Of a stretch of DNA of 64,000 bases, positions 58,864-64,000 are shown piece by piece. Under the pieces are notes generated by a model. It searched no databases. It saw nothing but the letters and a program-made list of their open reading frames with translations, and was not told where the DNA came from. Location of the stretch: positions 1,550,001 to 1,614,000 of the forward strand of contig NZ_SNWR01000002.1 in NCBI RefSeq assembly GCF_004362215.1, written 5' to 3'. The position numbers and the translations under genes are program-made. How positions within the stretch are numbered: position 1 is the stretch's first letter; each line of letters opens with the position of its first letter. The DNA comes from Paractinoplanes brasiliensis (GTDB lineage Bacteria; Actinomycetota; Actinomycetes; Mycobacteriales; Micromonosporaceae).

Positions 58864-60840
58864 TCACGGTTCCTGGCGGGCCGGCTCCCCAGTCGACGCC
58901 GCTGCCAGGAAAGCGTTGTACCGAGCCAGCTCGTCCTCCTCCCCCGTGGCGTCGGCTCGTGTGGCGGCGCGGTCCAGCCGGGCCTGTTCGCGCTCGTCCG
59001 AGCGGATCCACTGCCGTACGAGAACGAGCAGGACCACCACGGCCGGCAGCTCGCCGAAGGCCCACGCCAGCGACGCCCCGAGATGCTGGTCGTCGAGCAG
59101 GGGCGCGGCCCACGGCGGGTGGACGGCGGTGTACCAGTCGGACGCGATGACGGTGGCCGACTGCAGCAGCACGAAACCGAAGAAGGCGTGCGCCACCATC
59201 GACAGGAAGTGCACGACGGTGAGCAGCGCGGGATGCACCCGCCGGCGTCCCGGGTCGGCGCCGATCAGCACCCAGAAGAGCAGGTAGCCGGCCAGCACGA
59301 AGTGCGTCAGCATGGCCAGGTGCCCGAGGTGGTAACGCATCAGCGTGCCCAGCAGGCCACCCAGGTACAGCCCGTACAGGCTGCCCACGTAGACGACGAG
59401 CGCGACCACCGGGTGGCTGAGAAAACGTGCCACCCGGCTGTGCAGGACGACCAGCAGCCATTCCCGGGCGCCGCGCACCTGCGGGTCGGCGGGGCGCCGC
59501 AGCGTGCGCAGGGCGAGGGTGACGGGGGCGCCGCCGACGAGCAGGATCGGCACGGCCATCGAGAGCGCCATGTGCTGCACCATGTGGACGCTGAACAGCA
59601 CGTACGCGTACCGCGCGACCCCCAGTCCGGTCACCGCGCCGAGCAGCAGCATCCCGCCGATCCACGAGGCGGTCCGCGCGATCGGCCAGGGGTGCCCGGC
59701 CCGGCGCAGGCGGACGACACCGGCCACGTACGCGGCGATGCCGACGGCCACGACGGTCAGGAAGAACATGTCCGGCAGCGGGTTCGCGAGCATGGCGCGG
59801 GCGGTCGGCGGGCCGGGCATCGCGAACCCGAGCAGTTCGACCAGCGGGTCCGGTTCGGCCAGCTCCTCGGGCACCGGGGCCGGGCTGCGGGACAACGCCA
59901 CGGCGAGCCCGGTCGCGGCGGCCAGCACGACCACTTCACCCACGGCGAGCCGCACGAACCCGTACGTGGTCGAGGCGCGCAGCGTCCGGGTCCGGTGCAC
60001 CGCCCCGATGACGCCCACGGCGAGCAGCGCGAAAACCTTCAACAGCACCAATTGCCCGTACGGGGAACTCTGCAACGCCTCCCACGAGCCCACCCGGATT
60101 CCGGCGTTGACGACCCCGCTGACCGCCGTGGCCAGGAAACACGAGAGGGCGAGGCGGCTGTAGCGCGCGGCCGTGTCAGCGAAACGGCGGTGACGCCGTA
60201 CGAGCAACACGCCGGTCAGACCGCCCACCCACAGCGCGGCGGCCAGCACGTGCAGGGCCAGGCTGGTCACCGCGATCTGGTGGTTGCCCGCGCCGGCCGA
60301 GTGTCCCGTGAACGCGGGCGGCAGGAGCGCAACCATCGCCAGCCCGGCCGTGACGGCGGCCGCGGCCCGGGAGACACCGGCACGTGAACAGGCGGCCACC
60401 GCGAGCGCGAACCCGATCTGCAGCAGCAAAGCCTGGCCTTGCGAGACCGAGAACCCGAAACTGACGACCGCTTGGCGGCTCAGGCCCGCGACGGGGATGC
60501 CGAGGATGTCCGACACGGACAGAACCACGATCGCGGCTGCCGCGAACGCCCAGGCCAGGGCCAGCCAGGTGACGCGGCGCAGCAGCACCCAGCCGTGCGC
60601 GGCGACGCTGCGGCCGTCACCCGGCAGCAGGAACGCGGCGGTGACGGCCAGCCCGACGGTGAGCACGCCCAGCACCTCGGCCAGCAGCGTGAACGCCGGC
60701 AGCGCCCACTCGGTCACCGGCCCCGGATCGGGCAGCCCGGGCAGCGCTTCCGTGTTCACCGCGCCGCCGAACATCAGCGCCGCCACCAGCACCGCACCGG
60801 CCGCCCCCGCGGCCGAACCCACCACAACCGGAGTTCTCAC
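58864..60840 (-). CDS. CopD-CtaG fusion membrane protein
   Basis: 658 residues with about 16 membrane helices. The first half (about 1-320) is CopD-like: FTGHSAGAGNHQIAVTSLAL, HVLAAALWVGGLTGVLLV with conserved His/Trp, GVVNAGIRVGSWEALQSSPY. The second half (about 350-620) is a caa3-type cytochrome oxidase assembly factor CtaG: LFSVHMVQHMALSMAVPILL with HMxxH, HSRVARFLSHPVVALVVYV, HLAMLTHFVLAGYLLFW, VVHFLSMVAHAFFGFVLLQS. It would import copper and help load it into terminal oxidase. GTG 60840 is the natural start; the upstream open frame lacks coding character. Confidence 0.88.
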   Translation of the reverse strand: MRTPVVVGSAAGAAGAVLVAALMFGGAVNTEALPGLPDPGPVTEWALPAFTLLAEVLGVLTVGLAVTAAFLLPGDGRSVAAHGWVLLRRVTWLALAWAFAAAAIVVLSVSDILGIPVAGLSRQAVVSFGFSVSQGQALLLQIGFALAVAACSRAGVSRAAAAVTAGLAMVALLPPAFTGHSAGAGNHQIAVTSLALHVLAAALWVGGLTGVLLVRRHRRFADTAARYSRLALSCFLATAVSGVVNAGIRVGSWEALQSSPYGQLVLLKVFALLAVGVIGAVHRTRTLRASTTYGFVRLAVGEVVVLAAATGLAVALSRSPAPVPEELAEPDPLVELLGFAMPGPPTARAMLANPLPDMFFLTVVAVGIAAYVAGVVRLRRAGHPWPIARTASWIGGMLLLGAVTGLGVARYAYVLFSVHMVQHMALSMAVPILLVGGAPVTLALRTLRRPADPQVRGAREWLLVVLHSRVARFLSHPVVALVVYVGSLYGLYLGGLLGTLMRYHLGHLAMLTHFVLAGYLLFWVLIGADPGRRRVHPALLTVVHFLSMVAHAFFGFVLLQSATVIASDWYTAVHPPWAAPLLDDQHLGASLAWAFGELPAVVVLLVLVRQWIRSDEREQARLDRAATRADATGEEDELARYNAFLAAASTGEPARQEP

Positions 60841-60880
60841 ACTCCGGTTGTCGCGGATCGCGGCCCGGGAGTTCCCGTCG

Positions 60881-61990
60881 TCACCGCAGCGTGCGGAAGA
60901 ACACCGTGATGTCCTCGGCGAGCAGCTCGGTTTCCTCGTACGCCGCGAAGTGGCCCCCGCGCGGCATGACCGTGTACCGGGCCAGGTTGTACGTCCGCTC
61001 GGCCCAGCTGCGCGGCTGCCCGCCCGGGATGTCGGCCGGGAACAGGGCCAGCGCCGTCGGCGTCTCGACCCGCTCGACCGGGGGCACCAGGTCGTGGCCG
61101 CGCTCGTAGTACGGCCGGAACGACGTCGAGACGGAGCCGGTGAACCAGTACAGCGAGGCCTGGGTGAGCAGGAACTCGTCATCGATCTTGGCCGGGTCGT
61201 CGCTCCACGCGCGGTACTTCTCGCCGATCCAGGCCAGCAGCCCCGACGGCGAGTCGGTCAGCCCCTGCGCCAGCGTGAGCGGACGCGTCTCCTGCTGGTG
61301 CGAGTAGCCGCGCTCGGCGGCGAACCACTGCTGCTTGCGTTCCAGGTACGCCCGTTCCTCGTCGGTCAGCGACGCCGGGTCAAAGCTCGGCGGGTCGGCC
61401 AGGTCGAGCACGTGCAGGCCGGTCACCGCCTCGGGGTGGGCCTGCGCGATCCGGATGACGTCGCCGGCGCCGATGTCCGACCCGTGCAGGCCGTAGTGCT
61501 CGAATCCCAGCGCCTCACGCATCAGCCGGTGCCACAGGTCGTGGGTGTGCGGGGCGCCCAGCGCGGGCCGTTGCGGGGCGACGCCGAACCCGGGCAGCGA
61601 CGGCAGGACGACGGTCAACGCGTCGGCCGGGTCTCCCCCGAAGCGGGACGGCTGGGACAAACGCTCGGCCAGCCCGGTCAGCTCGAGGAACGAACTGGGC
61701 CAGCCGTTCGCCATCAGCAGCGCCGGGGCGTCCGCCCGCTCGGCGTCGAAGCGCAGATAGGGCACGGTCAGCCCGTCGATCTCGGCCGACCCGGAGGGCA
61801 GCGCGTTGATGGCGGCCTCGTGCTTGCGCCAGTCGTACGCCGAAGCCCAGAACTCGACCAGGCGGCGCAGCTCGGCGCCGTCGAACCCGGCGTTCCGCCC
61901 GTCGAGCGGCCATTGCCGCGCCCACCGGGTCGCCCGCAGACGGGCCCGCAGGTCGTCAAGGTCCTCGTCGGAGACGTTCAGCAACGTCAT
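60881..61990 (-). CDS. Epoxide hydrolase (EHN-type alpha/beta hydrolase)
   Basis: 369 residues. N-terminal epoxide-hydrolase domain (LRATRWARQWPLDGRNAGFD and WASAYDWRKHEAAINALPSG), oxyanion region NGWPSSFLEL, nucleophile Asp in HYGLHGSDIGAGDVIRIAQA, and the general-base His in MPRGGHFAAYE. The length agrees with microsomal-type bacterial epoxide hydrolases. GGGAGGAACC precedes ATG 61990. It is divergent from a CGNR regulator that probably controls it. Confidence 0.9.
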   Translation of the reverse strand: MTLLNVSDEDLDDLRARLRATRWARQWPLDGRNAGFDGAELRRLVEFWASAYDWRKHEAAINALPSGSAEIDGLTVPYLRFDAERADAPALLMANGWPSSFLELTGLAERLSQPSRFGGDPADALTVVLPSLPGFGVAPQRPALGAPHTHDLWHRLMREALGFEHYGLHGSDIGAGDVIRIAQAHPEAVTGLHVLDLADPPSFDPASLTDEERAYLERKQQWFAAERGYSHQQETRPLTLAQGLTDSPSGLLAWIGEKYRAWSDDPAKIDDEFLLTQASLYWFTGSVSTSFRPYYERGHDLVPPVERVETPTALALFPADIPGGQPRSWAERTYNLARYTVMPRGGHFAAYEETELLAEDITVFFRTLR

Positions 61991-62033
61991 GGTTCCTCCC
62001 TCATCACTCGTCGACACCAACAAACGCTAATAC

Positions 62034-62059
62034 CGGTGTTGGGTCGACGTCAAACACCG
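62034..62059. promoter_or_regulatory. Inverted repeat between the epoxide hydrolase and CGNR genes
   Basis: Arms CGGTGTT (62034-62040) and AACACCG (62053-62059) with a 12-base spacer that itself contains GTCGAC. It lies in the 90-base divergent spacer, a natural operator position for the CGNR regulator. Confidence 0.5.
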
Positions 62060-62080
62060 CTTTTCCGATACGATGGTGTC

Positions 62081-62605
62081 GTGGTTGATCTGGATGTGGT
62101 CGTGGACCTCCTGAACACGATCGACAAACGCACGTTCCGCCGGCACGGCGAGCCCCACGTGGCGGGCGAGCACCTGACCTCCCCGCAGGCCCTGGCCGAC
62201 TGGCTCACAACGGCCCATCTGCCCACTTCCCACGGCTCCCGCCTGGATCCGGGGGACCTCGCGGCCGCGATCGCGCTGCGCGAGGCCTTGCGGGCGGCAC
62301 TCGACGGCGACTCGGCAGCGCTCGCCGGCTACCCCGTACGCCTCGTCCCGGGCCCGCCCGACGAAGGCCTGCGCCTCGCCGCCGGCACGGGCCGGCCGTG
62401 GCTCGACGAGATCGTCGAGACCGTGGCGGCGAGCGTGGCCCGGGGCGACTGGAAGCGGGTCAAGCTCTGCGCCGCGCCCGACTGCCGCTGGGCCTTCCAC
62501 GACACCTCCCGCAACGGCCGCGGACGCTGGTGCGAGATGGGCGTCTGCGGCAACCGGCACAAGACCCGCGCCTACCGCGAGCGCCGCCAGCAGCACACGG
62601 TGTGA
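62081..62605 (+). CDS. CGNR zinc-finger transcriptional regulator
   Basis: 174 residues. An N-terminal ABATE-like domain begins VDLDVVVDLLNTIDKRTFRR and LTSPQALADWLTTAHL. The C-terminal CGNR zinc finger is complete: KLCAAPDCRWAFHDTSRNGR followed by RWCEMGVCGNRHKTRAYRER (C-x4-C, WC-x4-CGNR). Such proteins usually regulate a neighbouring gene, here the divergent epoxide hydrolase. GTG 62081 is used; other in-frame starts are absent nearby. Confidence 0.88.
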   Translation: MVDLDVVVDLLNTIDKRTFRRHGEPHVAGEHLTSPQALADWLTTAHLPTSHGSRLDPGDLAAAIALREALRAALDGDSAALAGYPVRLVPGPPDEGLRLAAGTGRPWLDEIVETVAASVARGDWKRVKLCAAPDCRWAFHDTSRNGRGRWCEMGVCGNRHKTRAYRERRQQHTV

Positions 62606-62784
62606 CCTGGAACTTCTGCGCCTCGATGAGCGACTACCCGCTCGTCGAGGACGGGGACGAACAGGCCGCTCGCCGGCGCTGCCACCCACCGGGACGGCAG
62701 GCGGCCGCGCGGCGGGCGCCGGTCGCCACGTGCTGCCCTTCCGTCCGGGTCTCCGACACGGACTTCGCCCACCTGCGACGTTGA
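62602..62784 (+). CDS. Possible small coupled ORF (60 aa)
   Basis: GTG 62602 overlaps the CGNR stop (GTGA). The frame has high G/C in third positions and four Cys (FCAS, RRCHPP, ATCCPS), but there is no recognisable family, and it may simply be open by composition. Kept as a low-confidence candidate. Confidence 0.3.
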   Translation: MTWNFCASMSDYPLVEDGDEQAARRRCHPPGRQAAARRAPVATCCPSVRVSDTDFAHLRR

Positions 62785-62827
62785 ACGGGGGCAACGGCCG
62801 GGCCACTGTTTGCGGCAGGATGGCTCC

Positions 62828-64000
62828 ATGCTGGTGCGAGCCGCGTTCGGGGCGCTGTTCCGCGGCGGCCTGTGGTCGGTTCTGGTCGTGCTGGCCTTCG
62901 TCGTGGCCGGCACGGCATGCGCGGCGCCGGGCATGTTCGCCGAGGCCGCGCGCAACGCGGCCTTCCAGGCGGCCCGCGACGCGGTGCCCGCCACGGCCCG
63001 GCAGGACGACGCCGCCCTCGTACGGGTGACCGGTTCCCGTTCCCCGCGCAGCGCCGGCCAGCAGCGCCTGCTCACCGAGCTGCGGACCATCCCGCACCTG
63101 TCGGAGCCGCGGCTCGACGGCGGCTCGGCCGGTCGTGAGCTGTCCTGGTCGAAGCCGTGGTCGTCGACCGTCACGGCCGGTTCGCGCCAGGCCAAGGCCC
63201 GGCTGTACGCGGTGACCGACCCTGCCGCCGAGCTGGTGGTCACCGACGCGAGCGGCCCGCCGGGCGGGGTCTGGCTGCCCCAGCCGCTGGGTTTCCGTGC
63301 CGGTGAGACGGTGACGATCGCGGTCGCCGACAAGCGGGCCACCGCCACGGTCACCGGCCTGTACGCGGTCGGGCCGGACGGGCGGCGGCCCGCCGACCTG
63401 CCCGGCAGCCTGCTCTGGGCCCTACGCGACCGCGACCTGCCGTTCGACTCGAGGACGACCTCGGTCAAGGCCCACCTCATCATCGGCGACGTGCCGACCA
63501 CCGAACGGCTGGCCGTGCAGGTTCACGACCAGATCCTGTGGGCCGCCGAGTCGACCCTGGACCCGGACGCGACCCTGACCGAGGCGCGCGAGACCGGTCG
63601 CGGGGTCGCCGAGTTGCGCCGCCGGGTGGCCGCCCAGGGCTTCGACGGCGGGCAGGACGCGGTCACCGTCCCGCTCGGCGCCGAGCCCGAACGCGTCAAC
63701 ACGGCCGCCTCGCTGCGACAACGCGACGTCCATGTGGCGGCGGCCCGGGCACGTGGCTATCAGGTCGCCGTGGCCGCCTACCTCGCGCTGCTCGCGGTGC
63801 TCACCCTCTGTGTGCACGCTCAGCGCACCGCGGCCGCCCGCCGGGCCAGTGACCTCATGCTCATCCGGGTCGGGCTCGGCCGGGCTCGAGCCCTGCGGGT
63901 CCGGCTGCTCGAACTGGTGCTGCTCGCCGCCGTCGCCACGACCGCTGCGATCGCCGGTGTGGCCGTCCTGCTGCCCTTCGGTACGCGCCTGCTCGACGAC
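62828..64000 (+). CDS. FtsX/MacB-type ABC permease, N-terminal part (runs off the right edge)
   Basis: 391 residues visible. A first membrane helix (GGLWSVLVVLAFVVAGTACA) is followed by a large extracytoplasmic domain (about 35-310, with WLPQPLGFRAGETVTIAVAD). Two further helices follow near the end (YQVAVAAYLALLAVLTLCVH, and LLELVLLAAVATTAAIAGVA) around a cytoplasmic segment RRASDLMLIRVGLGRARAL, typical of FtsX-domain permeases. AGGATGG lies before ATG 62828. The ATPase partner is probably outside the window. Confidence 0.78.
   Translation, partial: MLVRAAFGALFRGGLWSVLVVLAFVVAGTACAAPGMFAEAARNAAFQAARDAVPATARQDDAALVRVTGSRSPRSAGQQRLLTELRTIPHLSEPRLDGGSAGRELSWSKPWSSTVTAGSRQAKARLYAVTDPAAELVVTDASGPPGGVWLPQPLGFRAGETVTIAVADKRATATVTGLYAVGPDGRRPADLPGSLLWALRDRDLPFDSRTTSVKAHLIIGDVPTTERLAVQVHDQILWAAESTLDPDATLTEARETGRGVAELRRRVAAQGFDGGQDAVTVPLGAEPERVNTAASLRQRDVHVAAARARGYQVAVAAYLALLAVLTLCVHAQRTAAARRASDLMLIRVGLGRARALRVRLLELVLLAAVATTAAIAGVAVLLPFGTRLLDD

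Noticed and set aside
1..64000. tRNA, rRNA, CRISPR arrays, intact insertion sequences or prophage
   Set aside because: No matching structures were seen; the tandem repeats have no regular spacer pattern and no cas genes are near.

Overview
The window is a very GC-rich actinobacterial chromosome segment. Long overlapping open frames occur on both strands, GTG and TTG starts are common, and third codon positions are almost always G or C. The gene content (B12-riboswitch-controlled class I ribonucleotide reductase, PPOX flavin protein, methylmalonyl-CoA mutase with MeaB, a giant Ser/Thr kinase-AAA-GAF-GGDEF protein, several regulators of one- and two-gene loci) fits a filamentous actinomycete, most likely a Micromonosporaceae member such as Actinoplanes. 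The genus is inference. I saw no tRNA, rRNA, CRISPR array or intact insertion sequence.

Layout. 1-5.9 kb: a partial ABC exporter divergent from a MarR regulator, a GlxA-type regulator that has lost its N-terminal domain beside a SnoaL-like gene, a TPR membrane protein, and a MarR/MMPL transporter pair sharing a perfect palindromic operator. 6.2-11.2 kb: a Tat-exported sulfite-oxidase-like molybdoenzyme and a minus-strand group for a secreted protein and a membrane-anchored YVTN beta-propeller. 11.3-17.1 kb: an FtsX relic, then the 1755-residue kinase/ATPase/GAF/GGDEF protein. 17.2-22.1 kb: a TetR-ABC exporter operon, an IS5 transposase relic and a rifampicin-monooxygenase-like flavoenzyme. 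22.2-27.2 kb: mutA-mutB-meaB, with a one-base frameshift in mutB. 27.3-31.3 kb: a sigma factor/zf-HC2/ABC operon. 31.3-37.8 kb: a STAS protein with a coupled micro-ORF, a CopC-CopD fusion, a DUF3500 protein, a FhuF-like protein, a PPOX protein and a TSUP permease, with repeat-filled spacers. 37.9-41.6 kb: cobalamin riboswitch, nrdA, nrdB.

41.7-49.2 kb holds the most interesting locus. It is a tightly coupled four-gene operon (EAD1 protein, MoxR AAA+ ATPase, vWA-type protein, triple P-loop FtsK/EccC-like ATPase) facing a convergent EAD1-trypsin protease. The same effector-associated domain is visible at the N-terminus of both the first operon gene and the protease. This matches the logic of the NTP-dependent EAD/MoxR-vWA conflict systems described by Aravind and colleagues, here with an FtsK/EccC-like motor as the fourth component.

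49.4-64 kb: a SEC-C protein, an NmrA-like oxidoreductase, about 1 kb of degenerate repeats, a GH3 beta-glucosidase, an SDR, an alpha/beta-hydrolase relic, a copper-handling operon (CtaG/CopD fusion, lipoprotein, PCu(A)C chaperone, DyP peroxidase, CopC), an epoxide hydrolase divergent from a CGNR regulator, and the start of an FtsX-type permease.

Two window-wide patterns stand out. Most long spacers contain their own private, degenerate tandem repeat, with units from 16 to about 126 bp. A motif CGTACGGGGAA recurs with a strong strand bias that does not follow gene direction.
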